64,000 bases of DNA from Amaurobius ferox. Taxonomy: Eukaryota; Arthropoda; Arachnida; Araneae; Amaurobiidae. The translations under genes and the position numbers were made by a program. The notes beneath the pieces were generated by a model. It was not told where the DNA came from, made no database searches, and was given only the letters and a program-made list of their open reading frames with translations. Location of the stretch: assembly GCA_951213105.1 (NCBI GenBank), contig OX578145.1, positions 120,695,524-120,759,523 of the forward strand. Reading direction: 5' to 3'. The stretch's first letter is position 1; every line of letters starts with the position of its first letter. Shown piece by piece: positions 34,760 to 46,276 of this stretch.

Positions 34760-35269
34760 GAAATAACAAAGTAATTTATAAATAATATGGTGGTATGGAA
34801 TTCAACCATAACCAAGAATCGGAAGTTGATAGTTGCACTACTACAATATGTTACAAAATGAAATGATAACAAGAAAATGTATAATAATAATAAAGTAATG
34901 AATGCTGTTATGTAATGATATGTCGTATGTAAATAATTATGTAAAAGGAGAAATGAAAATTATGCATTGCAAATAATATATATCAAAATTTACAATTTAA
35001 TAATAATGTGAATGTTGGTAATCCTCATGTAATTTATGGTACATTATGTCAATTATGAATAATGGACTAACTTGACAGGGAACTATCAAGAAACTACAAA
35101 GAACTATCAAAGCTATGAGTTGTACGAGGCTAAAAAGTGGAACTCAGCCTTTCTCACGATGGATGAACATATGTGTTTGCGAGGAACCATTGTGAACTTA
35201 ATTTCTTACCACTGGGGTGAAACTGTGGGAGAGTAACTTTTGGACTTTTTTTTCGCGGGGGGGTGAGAA
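34556..35269 (+). other. Gypsy-2 3' internal region, internal poly(A) and polypurine tract
   Basis: Non-coding in all frames that I read, with no env-like frame. It holds a run of about 54 A at 34704-34757. The last bases before the 3' LTR, GCGGGGGGGTGAGAA, are the likely polypurine tract that primes plus-strand cDNA. Confidence 0.8.
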
Positions 35270-36168
35270 TGTAATGCCAGAAATGTAAAGTAATAAATAT
35301 TTGGAAGGATTAAAAAATAATGGAACCAGGAATGCGTGCGGATTATCCCCACGCTAAGCAGATGGGCGATAATATACAGGTGGCCCCATATCTTACATAC
35401 CACGCCCATGTTTACATACCACGCTAAGCCGTTTGGCGGCAACCGAGACGGCGACGCCATGTCTACGGATTAGCCCTCAGCTCTGCATTTCAGCACGTGG
35501 ACCGCGGACCGAAAAAGGGATATAAGTGAGAGTTGCTCGAAGTGGGAGTCAGAATTGGTCAAGGCAGGCTGTTGGAGTTAGACTAGTCAAGAAGAAGCGG
35601 CGGTAGCAGAGTTAAGAGTTGTGTGTGCGTCTCTGATATAGGAATTCGAAGGAGAGCTCATGTTCATCTGGTATTGCAAGTGTAAAGTGTGACAAAGCAT
35701 CGGTGTTACCCAAGTTATATGAACGAAGATCAGGTACCGTACAATTAAACTATATGAGGATAACCTCTTTGTCTAAATTTGTGTTTTTAAGGAAAAGCTA
35801 ATTAATGCATCCCACCACGTGCTCCAACCAAATATCAATTCATCTGGCATTACACCCCCCGAACTACCATTGAGATGTATTCCACTATTGTGATATTTAT
35901 TTAATTTGTAAAACTAAAGAGTGTAAATTGAGTATGTGATAAATAAATGTTTGTTCCTTTACTATTAACCTTAATTTTTTAGTTTGTTAACTTAGTATCC
36001 CGTTAAGCACAGAAATAGGTGGGTTTTGCGGCCACCAACGCAATGTACACAGCAGTAAGTTTTAGAACAGATTACATGTATAATTAATATACTAATAAAT
36101 AATTAATTTAATGTAAAATGCATTTTTGACAATATTAATTTTAATCAACAAAATTAATAATCGGCACA
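35270..36168 (+). repeat. 3' LTR of Gypsy-2
   Basis: 899 bp, identical to the 5' LTR apart from the one substitution noted there. Poly(A) signal AATAAA at 35942-35947 would end the transcript. Confidence 0.97.
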
Positions 36169-36173
36169 ATATC

Positions 36174-36689
36174 CACCGTTGCTCGTAAGTAAAAATATGT
36201 GCAAATTCTAATAGTATTTTAAATTATATTGTTTCTTGTATTCTTAAATTACATTGAGGCAATTTAATTAATTCTCCTAAAAAGAAACATACAAATTTCT
36301 GTTCTTGCTATACAAAATTATCTTCACATTTAAATCTGAGGAACAGAACGACCTACAAACAAATTTACAAAAAAATATGTTCAACACGCGCAAAAATGGA
36401 AACGTATAAAGTAGTACGATTATATCCGTACAATTTTTAATCTGTTTCAACAATCGATTAAACACAATAGAAAATATATAAATTTGACAAATCTTTGCCA
36501 AATTAAAGAGATAGATAACTTATGAAAATGAAAATATTAATCTTATATCCCAAAGCTGCAACCAATATAACCCAATCAAATATAATAGTGTTCATTTATA
36601 AAATTTATTTTTCCATCAAATCCTTCATAATTTAAACCAGATAAATAAAATAAAAATCCGTTAAATCAGATAAATTATATAAAAATAAA
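36174..36689 (+). repeat. Repeat family D copy (D2), split by Gypsy-2 and HINE-C
   Basis: The copy begins near 27888 (CTAGCAGATATATC), is interrupted by Gypsy-2, continues from 36174 with CACCGTTGCTCGTAAG and the TTTCTGTTCTTGCTATAC segment also seen at 37380 and 43383, is interrupted by HINE-C (36690-37092) and ends about 37215 after ACTCGTCCTGGAAATTCG. Confidence 0.6.
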
Positions 36690-36823
36690 TCCAGAATATA
36701 AGTGATATGAATGAAATATTCATTGGTATTGCATTGAGACGATTTATATTTCGATGACGCGTTTTGAATAAAGTTTATTTTGTGTAACTAGAATTGTCTG
36801 TTTCGATGATGTTTTAAGTCTTT

Positions 36824-36877
<54 letters not shown>

Positions 36878-36888
36878 ATATTATATAC

Positions 36889-36937
<49 letters not shown>

Positions 36938-37092
36938 ATAACATTAAGTATAATACATTAGTGTAGTACTATGATAATTTTAAAAAATATCACCACCGAA
37001 TGTATGCCATTTTAGAGCTGTCTAAATATAATTGCATTTCAGGTGGGAAGTGTCTCATAATCAATGCTTTATGAATGATTGATCTTTCTTGT
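36690..37092 (-). mobile_element. HINE-C fragment with (TA)n
   Basis: The minus 5' end CAAGAAAGATCAATC is at 37092 and the ATGAATATTTC.. body block near 36710. A TA tract of about 110 bp (36826-36940) interrupts it. No 3' hairpin. Confidence 0.65.
36826..36940 (+). repeat. (TA)n microsatellite
   Basis: Nearly pure AT dinucleotide, with a few GTATA or ACATA interruptions. Confidence 0.95.
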
Positions 37093-37257
37093 TATTATTA
37101 TCGCTACAACAACTCGTCCTGGAAATTCGAAACATGGACGAGGCTTCTCACCGTGGAACAGAGAACCATGCAGAATTTGAAAAAAAATATATATCCGTCA
37201 AAAACTGGATTTGGATATGGAACAGTCAAATAAACAATCAGTTTTGAATTTTGAATC

Positions 37258-37462
37258 TATGCTGTATATATCCAACATTGCTCGTGATTTAAAATATATG
37301 AAAACTTTTAATACATTCATATTGCTTTAAAAATTTCATTAAAACATAAATTCCCCTTTAAACAATAAAACACATAAGAATATATGCTTTCGCTATACAA
37401 AATGATATCTGCTCACAAATCTGAAGAATAAAACAACCTGGTCCTGTAAACAAATGCTAAAA
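37258..37462 (+). repeat. Repeat family D fragment (D3) followed by a HINE 5' end
   Basis: Starts ATCCAACATTGCTCGTGATT and contains TATGCTTTCGCTATACAAAA as in D2. From 37464 TCTGATGTGGGCAGCACATA and CTTTCCTTATATAATGC form a HINE-A 5' end of about 60 bp with nothing after it. Confidence 0.6.
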
Positions 37463-37701
37463 CATCTGATGTGGGCAGCACATAACTTTCCTTATATAAT
37501 GCAATGAATTTACTTCTTTCAAAAATGATGAAAAGATCAAGTTGAACTAAACACTATGTAATACGATTGTATGATTGCACGTCGAGTGGAGTTTAATACT
37601 TCATATATATTATTATTTTCATTTTATATATGATTTGATAATTATTAAATTAATAGTCATCTAAATTCAGTTAACCAACTATTTCGGCATATTTTATATG
37701 T

Positions 37702-38740
37702 AACTAGCAGCGATAACCCGGCGTTGCTCGGGATTTATGATGCAAAACTGTGATAAAAAGTACACCTGAACATATAGGGCCTTGAATCTTATACATTGTT
37801 TTGTCACTGTGAAAGATGTAAATTCACTGCATTATGTAAGAAAAAAAATCATTGCATTAGATAAGTCATAGCAGCATAAGAAATAGTCTTCCTCATAAAA
37901 TGCTGATAATTAAATAACCATTTTTAACACTTTACAACATAGTTGAAAAGTGGTTATGACTTTGTTCGTTCTGTCTGTCTGTCTGCCCGTTCGCATGATA
38001 ACTGCCGTAAAAAGCCGTAGAGAGCCAGGTGATTTATATTTCGAGGACGTCATTTGAATCAAGTTCGTTTTTATCGATGAAGTTTTTAAGTTTTCAAATA
38101 TAATTAATTATTACAGTATTGTGATATATTACCGCTGAATGTATCGCATTTTAGAGATGTTTAAATAAAATTAAAGGTGGAAAGTGCTTTATAATCAATG
38201 CTTTATGCATGGTTGATCTCTCTTGTGATTTTTTAATACTTTTCGTTATTGAGTAAGCATGTGAGAAATAAACGATGGTGATAGTTTCCATTTAAATTTA
38301 TATCTCAAACTTGCGATTTTCAAAATTGACTAATACGTTTATAAACTCCCACAAAATTCAGAGATTTAATTGACTTTCACGTTTTAAAACAACTATTTCC
38401 AATCTTTTTTGTTGAGAATCATGGAGTTAGAGAGTAAAACTCCTAGGAAAAAGTTTCGTTTTCCATCAATATCTCGACAACCCCTGGCCTTAGAAACTCG
38501 AAACTTGGAATAAATTTGTGGAGGGCTATTTCAAAGATACCCACCAAAGTTCATAAAATTCGGTTCAGCTGGTCTCTCGTGATGATGAGACAAACGAAAA
38601 AGTGTCGTTTTTCACTAATATCTCGAAAACCACTGGCTGTAGAAACTCGAAACATGGCCCATGTTTTAAGTGGGGCGATTTCAAGACTACCTATTAAATT
38701 TCATCTAATTCGGTTCAGCCATTCTCCCTTTATGGTGGAT

Positions 38741-38772
<32 letters not shown>

Positions 38773-38813
38773 CATACATACTTTTCGTCTTTATATATAC
38801 AGGTAGATTAGAC
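37702..38813 (+). repeat. Repeat family D copy (D1), about 1.1 kb
   Basis: Starts ACTAGCAGCGATAACCCGGC, GTTGCTCGGG. Ends with two units of about 130 bp (38460 and 38590: AATATCTCGACAACCCCTGG then AACTCGAAACTTGG), a (CATA)n tract at 38740-38780 and TATATATACAGGTAGATT. No coding. A 300-bp HINE-C lies inside at 37926-38226. Confidence 0.65.
37926..38226 (-). mobile_element. HINE-C miniature copy with large internal deletion
   Basis: Both termini are present (CAAGAGAGATCAACC on minus at 38226; hairpin AACACTTT...CACTTTTCAACTATG and TTAAAAA at 37926), but the middle is deleted, leaving 301 bp. It keeps the subterminal repeats and a short TCTG tract. Confidence 0.8.
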
Positions 38814-39104
38814 GCCAAGTATAGCAGTCAAACGAAAAGTAACACCCAACCGTAATTGCCCAATTTCTATTGCAGAACAAAAAGGAAGATATAATTTGAT
38901 AGGGTTTAATGTTTTCTACAAATATTATCTGTAGAAGACATGAATGATAGATGAATGAAATTTCCGGATTTAAACTTACTACCAGTTTTATCTACCAATT
39001 TTTTAAAATAATTACAATCATTTCATATATATGGAAGACATATGTATAAATAGTTATACTCAGATTAGTAGAACGTATCTGAACCTTGAAGTTACAATTA
39101 CTGA
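38814..39104. other. Unassigned spacer
   Basis: AT-rich, nothing recognisable. Confidence 0.35.
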
Positions 39105-39375
39105 TTCACTAGGGCGCGTCCAATTGGGCGAGGAGACCAATCTAGCTGATCTAGTCTTTACTCTGTTAGCACTCTAGAGTCGAGCGTCCTCTCCGGCTGG
39201 AGACCGTTCTAGCTGATGTTGAAATTATGCGACTACATTACATATTCACTAGAGTCGAGCGTCCTGTTCGGTTGGAGACCAACCTAGTTGATGTTGGAGT
39301 TCGATGAACACCGCATTCACTAGGTCAGCGTCCACTCGGATGGGAGACCAATCTAGATGTTGAGCAATGGATGTT
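39105..39375 (+). repeat. Four diverged tandem units of about 80 bp
   Basis: Each unit contains CACTAG(AG)...GCGTCC, a variable CGG/TGG part, GGAGACC and TCTAG.TGATGTTG. The last unit, ACTCGGATGGGAGACCAATC, recalls the internal control region of 5S rRNA genes, but nothing else of a 5S gene is present. Confidence 0.6.
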
Positions 39376-39616
39376 GCAGGCTTTTCGGTGTAATGGATTT
39401 CTAAAGAATTTGGGTGAAATATTTTTGTTTAAAGCAATTGGCTCCCTTGCACTTCCTCTACCCTACACATTACAATGTGTCGAAAAAATTTATGAATGAA
39501 GTCAAAGATTCGAATTTATTTTTCCAATGGATTTACAAGTTTCTTAAAAATTTTCTTTAAACTACGAAAATTGATGGGTTGTTAATTAGAAATTCTCGTG
39601 GTCTTTACATTAAAGC

Positions 39617-40330
39617 TATACGGGGTGTCCCAAAAACATTGACATCGGCTTTTGTTCCTTAAATATTGATCTTAGACATACATAATAAATTACAAAGTTG
39701 CGTAAAAAAAGGTACATAGTTTTACGAAATTGATTAAAATTTTCAAGGGAATTAAATTTTAAGAAATACAAAATTTAAATTTTTATACAGCCCTCGTACA
39801 AAAACATTTCCAATGAGTAAAATGTGTCCCATACACTAATAAGGTGATGTACTAAATTTCAGCATTTTATCATAAAAAGTCCCAGAGATATGAAAACACA
39901 AAAATGCTGACTTAAACCATTTTTCTATGCATCGACATGGGCTCTCAGAGGTGAAAAATCATGTCGGCAGATCACGTTTCAGGGGTCATACACAAATTAC
40001 GAAAGAAAACAATGATTCGACTGGCCTATGCAAGCCAATCCACTTGTCTGGAAACTCGTTATTTAACCACTGTTTCACAATTGTAGTATGGTGAGCTGGA
40101 GATCCGTCCTGTTAAAACCATACAAGTGGAAGTTCTGTAAGGGGCAGTTCATCCATAATATCAGGAATAACCGCATTCAGAATCTCATTAACATAACTGT
40201 ACTATCATACATTATGGGTCTAAGCAAACGGTTTCTGAAAATACTACACCATACATTCATGTGATGATGCGTCTGCTGCGATTGTGTGACGTACCGATCA
40301 CAGGCAAATATTTGCATATGCATACATTTC
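39617..40330 (-). pseudogene. IS630/mariner-type transposase remnant
   Basis: On the minus strand about 40250-40010 encodes YVNEILNAVIP, LPLVWF, a TAA, then QDGSPAHHTTIVKQWLNNEF and PDKWIG. That is the second-Asp region of a DDE transposase of the kind whose intact versions read QQDG-PPH...WLNENFPGRWIG; the TAA is one change from CAA. Further downstream frames are scrambled. At 39617 TATACGGGGTGTCCCAAAAA looks like the element's terminal repeat beside a TA target. The other end is not identified. Confidence 0.7.
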
Positions 40331-40451
40331 TAAGCTGTCGTTCATTTTGATTGTACCATTCCATGTTTTAGTCTGTAATTAATCATGTAAAATGTTAAGG
40401 TATTTTTCAGGAAGCATATTTTTGAAAAACTGTAAATAATTCTAAAGAAAT

Positions 40452-42193
40452 TTTGATGTGGGCAGCCCATGACTTCCCTTATATAATGTAATGGATTTAC
40501 TACTCTTATAGTAAAAGAAACAAGAAAGATCAATCATGCAAAAAAGCATTGATTATGAAACATTTTCCAACTTCAATGCAATTTTATTTAACCATCTCTA
40601 AAATGCGATACATTCCTCGGTAATATTTTAAAAATTATCATAACATTACAATAATTTATTATATTTGAAACCTTCATCGAAAACAAACGGACTTTATTCA
40701 AATGACATCATCCAAATATGAATCGCCTCTATATAAAAACAGCATTTCATTCATGAACATTTTTCCAATCGTTTCATTCATCACAATACTATAATAATTT
40801 ATTTTATTTGAAAAATTGTTATCTACAATATTTATTTTAAAATGTGAAACCTTTCCCATATATAAATTAATTGAACTCTTGGAAAGATATTTATTATATA
40901 ATATATCTCTTTTTTCTTTCTGGAGGATATAATGAGAGTCAGAATTTAATTGAATTTGTTTTTCTCTCTCTATTAAATAATTTTTATTTAAAAAACTACC
41001 TAACATGTTTTACTGAAATTTTTTTTATATATTTTATGGGATAATTTAAATATTTTCTAAAATTTTCGAAGCAATATGTGCATTTTAAATTTTCTTAAAA
41101 AATGTTTGAATCATTAGGTCCCATAGGGTTCAATGTATTTCATTTTTTCAACCCAGGTTCAATAAAAAACTAATTGGATGATATTATTCATTTATATTCC
41201 TATAAGTCCCACAGACCGTCTGAAAAACATGCTAAAATTTCATTTTGATAAAGGCATTTTTATGGCAGTTATCGTGCTAATGGACAGACATACAGATCGA
41301 CAGACAGACAGCATGAACAAAGTCAACTTTCAACTATGTTGTAAAGTGTTAAAAATAGGATTTTCTTATTGTAGATACTTACTATATTCTTTCCAAGATA
41401 TTGAATTTTCGTCAATTAGTCGCCATTTTTATTAATTTAGCTCCATTTATATCTATTTGGGGAGATTTTCGTTAATTTGGCAACATAAAATGTCGCCAAG
41501 TTGGCGAGATTCCGCCAAAATCGTCGCCAAAATCTCGCCAAGCGATATGAATGGAGAAATAAGTTATTCTTATAGCAGATACATGCCTATTGGCGTTCAA
41601 ATACAAAAGTATTATTCAAAGTATATATTCTCATGAATGGAACAAGCTAGATCCACGAGAATGATATCACTAAATTTATCGCATGATATTACATATGAAA
41701 AGTGAACGTGTTTCTCAACAGTTAATTTTTTTTTTTAATTTATGGGATATTTTGATAAATTTATTTCAAAAATGTGCAATATCTCGAGAAGGGTTCATGC
41801 TAGCGTTCTAAAGTTTATGTTAATCGTTTTCTAAGGAAAAATTACATGAGAAATGTTTATTTACGAAATTATTTTAAAGGTTTTGATCTTTTGATGATTT
41901 CTTCAAAATTTCACTCAAAAATTTAGGGTGGGGGGTTCTGAACATTCGATTGAGATTAAAAACAACAGGCTCCCAGTATTCATGGATTGTAATTTCTGTA
42001 CCAAATTTCATTCGAATCGCTCCATTCGCTCGTGAGATATCGTCTCCACGCACACACAGATATCACCAGAAAAATGTTCGATTCGTGATCAGGGATACTT
42101 GAAACGTGCTCTGCCGTCGAAAACTCGAATTCGAATTTTCGACCCCGTCATAATACTTTCCTTATATATTATACTATGTATATAAGGAAATTA
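40452..42193 (+). mobile_element. HINE-A copy split by a nested HINE-C
   Basis: The first 69 bp (40452-40520, TTTGATGTGGGCAGCCCATG) and the rest (41356-42193, from TAGGATTTTCTTATTGTAG to AAGGAAATTAAAAA) are collinear with intact HINE-A once 40521-41355 is removed. Confidence 0.8.
40521..41355 (+). mobile_element. HINE-C copy nested in HINE-A
   Basis: Opens CAAGAAAGATCAATCATGC and closes TTCAACTATGTTGTAAAGTG, TTAAAAA. AACCCAGGTTC and a CAGA tract are present. The host reads GTAAAAGAAA before and TAGG after, so the insertion is between A and T with no duplication. Confidence 0.85.
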
Positions 42194-42228
42194 AAAATAT
42201 GAAATTTCGTAAATATACAAATATTTTT

Positions 42229-43237
42229 TACGGGAGAGCACGTTTTAAGCATCCCTGAACACGAATAAGACTTTTTGAGATGATGTTTGTGTGTAGGTGT
42301 GTGTCAGTGAGTCTGTGGAGACGATAACTGACGAACGAATGAACCGATTCAAACGAAATTTGATACAATATTTACAATCCATGAATATTGGAAGTCTATT
42401 GTTTTTTTACGCAATCGCATGTTCAGACCCCCCCCCCCCCCTAAATTTTCGAGTAAAATTTTGAAAAAAAATCCTCAAAAAAGCAAAACCATTAATAAAG
42501 TTATGCAAATAATCATTTCTTATGTAAATTGTCATTAGAAAACGATTAAAATATATTTTAGAACTCTAGCATGAACCGTTCTCGAGATATTGTACATTTT
42601 TCAAAAGAATTATGAAAAAATATCATATAAAAATTTAAAAAAAATATTACCTATTGTTGAAATATGTTCACTTTTCATAAGTAATATCATGCGATAAATT
42701 GGGTGACATCATTCTTGTGGATCTAGCTAGTTCCATTCATGAGAAAATATACTTTAGGTAATACTTTTGTATTTGGACGCCAATAGTCTGTTATCTGCTA
42801 CAAGAATAACTTATTTCTCCGTCCATAACGCTTGGCGAGAATTTGGAGGAATGTCGCCAACTTGACGAAGTTTTTAAACGTTAGCAAATTAACGAAAATG
42901 TCACCAAATTGATAAAAATGACGCTAAATCAATGAAAATGACGCTAAATCAATGAAAATGACTACTAGATGATGAAGTAATTATTAAAGTATTTTAATAT
43001 ATGGACTATATCGCTTATTGAGGATGCTATAAATATTGATGATTGTTTAGACTTGCGCAAAGTATAAGTTAATTGAGTATTTTGAAATAGTTTTACATGT
43101 CGTCATCCTGAAAATCGCCCAATGTACAATTCAACGATAAAAACACTGCGCTGTGGATCTTATACAAATTTTTGTTATTGTAAAACTAGTAAATCTATTG
43201 CATTATATAAGGAAGGTCATGTGCTGCACACATCAGA
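42229..43237 (-). mobile_element. HINE-A copy lacking its 3' hairpin, inverted next to the previous one
   Basis: Begins on plus at CGGGAGAGCACGTTTTAAGC and ends ATATAAGGAAGGTCATGTG...CACATCAGA. Contains an internal doubling of ATGACGCTAAATCAATGAAA near 42915-42960 and a C-homopolymer at 42429. With the plus-strand copy it makes inverted arms of about 0.8 kb around 42200. Confidence 0.8.
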
Positions 43238-45489
43238 TTTTTTTTATTGAAACTAACATATATACCCCGTGTCACTTGTGATTAAAAATGTAGAACATCT
43301 AATAGTTTTCTAAATGATATTGTGTTTTAAAATGTCCTAATAAAATATTTAATATTACTCCCCTAAAAAAGCATAAGAAATTTCTGTTCTCGCTGTACGA
43401 ATGTTATCCCGTTTCAACAATCGATTAGACAATCTAGGTTAATGTAGAGTCAGAACATCATGAATAACTTTATTTCACTTCTTATAAGACGTACAAAATT
43501 TTAAAAGGCCAGAGCGCTTTCGAGCGTAAATACGTTCTTCATCAGTGGCTACATGGAAATAGTAGTCAAATGATGAAAAGCGTATTTACGAAGAGCGTAT
43601 TGGTTCATATATAGACCAGAAAAGGTGACAAATTTGCATAAATACAATTATCAATTTCAAAAAACCCTCTTAAAACTTCATATTTAGAAAACACCAATAT
43701 CATTTGAGACATTCATTCAGGTGGCGCTGAGATAGGATAATAAGTCCTGCAATATATACATTTTTGTGGCAAAAGACCTAAAATATTTATTTAAACTGAA
43801 AATTTTGTAAAAAATAAATTATTTGCGCAATGCAAATTAGAAGTGAAGCAATAAAGAACATTCCTGAGTATTCAAAATTAATTTACCTTCCAATTTATTT
43901 TTATCTTCCTGTATTCTATACTGTATCCTACAGCTATGAAAACATACTGATTAATTATACTCATTAAGGGAACCTTAATTTAAAAGTAATCAAAAATGTA
44001 TATACTTAATACTACGCTTTTCTGTTTTTTTCAACTAACAATATTGACTACTTTACTACTAGCGACACCTACATATAATTCTCAAATCATTATGGCATTT
44101 TTAAAACTTTCATCCATGGAATATCTCCTTCTCTCTATCTCTATGATCTCAAGGTTATAACTGATACAACCAATCAAAAATATAATACGGTTCATTTATA
44201 AAATATATCCATTTCTTTATTATTTAAATCGTATAATAAAAATCGTCTGCTAAGCAAACACATTTAATTTAATTCTGTTGCTAAAAAGCATGATTAAATT
44301 TTCTGAATTTTCGGAAAATAATCGTCTGCGTAATGATATTTCTCTGGAAGATTTAATTCTGTTTTTTTATTAATATCTCAACAACCCCTGGTCCTAGATG
44401 CTCGAAACATAGGCAGGTTTACTCGCTGTAAAGTAATGAATAACGTTACCGAATTTGAAGCAAAAATTTGTTGAAAAGCATGGATTGTATGCATAAAAGA
44501 CAAACAAACTTTTCATTATATATACCGAGATATTATTTTCTAAACTGACTGACAATAAGGAAGGGGTGAATTATTAAAATTAACAATCGCTTTCTCCATA
44601 GCAAGAATTTAGTTTTTGGTGTCATTCGATTCGTCGCAGATTCGAGACCAAGAGGAAATTCTAAAATTTCGGAAATTAGAATTAAGTGTGTTGGTGTAAA
44701 GAGATAATCAAATCACCTTTTACAATTATGTAGCACCACCATTCAAACACGAATCCCAGTGTTGGTCGTATTTGATCTGTATCAACACCTTGGACTAAGG
44801 ACAAAATCAAATATTTTAAAAATGAAAATTGGAAGTGACTATGCAAAAGAGTAAATACGCAAAACTATTTTGCTTAACTATCGAGTACTCCAGCTGGAAT
44901 CTTGGTTTTGGTCTCCTACCTCAAATTACAAATCAAAGAAAAAAAGTATATAATATTTCGAATAGGGGGGGGGGGGGCATGCGAAGAGATATTAAAAAAA
45001 AATCAAAAACTATTTAATAAAAAAACAGCTAAAATCTTGCTTTTAGTCTCATTTGATCCGTTCCAGCTTCCAGATCAACGGAAAAATCAAATATTTCGAA
45101 AATTTGAAATAAGGGTGACGATTCAGAGATATCTTCAAATAACTTACAACATTCTGCCTGTCGGAAATAATAAACACACAATTTGATATCCTTCCAATGC
45201 CAACAATCAAAACTGATGAACGGAAATAACTTTATAAATATTTTGCTATATATACTTTTTCCAATCGTTGAAAAATATTTTCACAATTCAATACATTTTC
45301 CCATTTAATGGAATTGTGAAATGTGAGCTATTTTTATGCTGAAATCTGAAAACGTTTCTGATATTCAGAAAAGTTATCAAAATTTTTTTATTTAAGTGTG
45401 AAGGTGTCACATTTAATGAATACTGACATTTCGAATTTGCAAAGAGTGGTTGGAAATGGCTGGTGCATACAAAATATAACAATTAAAAA
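43238..45489. other. Old repeat debris (family D-like) and unassigned sequence
   Basis: 43256-43450 resembles family D (CTTGTGATTAAAAATGTAG, TTTCTGTTCTCGCTGTACG). 44370-44480 repeats the ATATCTCAACAACCCCTGG motif. 44570-45180 has loosely repeated pieces containing TTTTGGTCTC/TTTTAGTCTC and AAATATTTCGAA. A G-homopolymer lies at about 44966. No gene is supported. Confidence 0.4.
43518..43545 (-). other. Hammerhead-core-like motif
   Basis: Minus strand CTGATGA (43545-43539), then GA.ACGT / ACG.TC that can pair as a stem II with an AUUU loop and one A-C mismatch, then GAAA (43521-43518). These are the conserved core boxes of a hammerhead ribozyme. I could not find convincing stems I and III or a cleavage site, so it is only a resemblance. 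Confidence 0.3.
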
Positions 45490-46276
45490 TCTGATGTGGG
45501 CAGCACATGACTTTCCCTGCAGACTTATATCCACATTTTCTTTATTTTAATTAAATTTAATTCATTTTTAATTCAATTTTCGTTTTCGTTTAGTAACTGA
45601 ACTTATTTTCAAAGGTGGCGTACAGAAAATACGAAAAAACTAAAATATCTCGAGAACGGCTAGTCCTAGTGTAATGGGGTTGGTCTTATTTTTTTTCATT
45701 AAAAATTACGTATAAAACAAGCATTTAATGGATATATTTGAGCATACATAGTTCTTTATTTTAGATTTTAACGATTTTTGCAGGCCATTTTGCAAAAAAC
45801 GGCAGATTATTTTTTTCCGAATCGTACCAAAATCTAATCAGCACCAGGGTGACCAACAAGCGACTTATCTACCTAATTTCGTGAAATTCGGTTCGTTACA
45901 TTTTCAGCTAGAGTGGATACATGTTTTTGCGGACCATTTCGCAAAAAAAAGGCGGGTTCTTTTATCCCGAATTGTACCCAAAATTAATAAACCCCAGATT
46001 TGCCCACAAGTGACTTATCTATAAAATTTTATGAAATTCGTTCCATTAGTTTTTTAGTTAGAGTGGATACAAAATCTGCACAGACAGACACACAGACGGA
46101 CACGCAGACAGACAGACAGACACGCAGACACACACACAGACGTCAATCTAAAAATAGTTTTTTCGTATTCTAGACGTCTCGAAACGTGTAGATCCGTCGA
46201 AAACTCGAGTTGCGATTTTCGACATGATTCCAATACTTTCCTTATACGTTACCATGGATTGCAGGGAAAGGAAAAA
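45490..46276 (+). mobile_element. HINE-B copy, both ends present
   Basis: TCTGATGTGGGCAGCACATG, ACTTTCCCTGCAGAC at the start. CCATGGATTGCAGGGAAAGG at the end. Contains CGAGAACGGCTAGTCCTAG, two AAATTCGGT/TCGTTCCATTAG modules and a CAGA/CACA tract (46080-46140). Confidence 0.87.

Larger units (their letters stand above)
27907..36168 (+). mobile_element. Gypsy-2: complete Ty3/Gypsy LTR retrotransposon (8262 bp)
   Basis: Two 899-bp LTRs (27907-28805, 35270-36168), TGTAATG...GGCACA, flanked by a perfect 5-bp duplication ATATC (27902-27906 and 36169-36173). The internal region has a primer binding site, gag, a -1 frameshift signal, an intact 1.4-kb-residue Pol with integrase last (Ty3/Gypsy order), a long 3' untranslated part and a polypurine tract. 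Removing the element and one ATATC joins CTAGCAGATATATC to CACCGTTGCTCG, matching the start of repeat family D at 37702. LTR near-identity and intact frames indicate a very recent insertion. Confidence 0.97.

Noticed and set aside
34758..35255. Env-like gene downstream of Gypsy-2 pol
   Set aside because: All frames contain frequent stops. No signal peptide or membrane segment is encoded.
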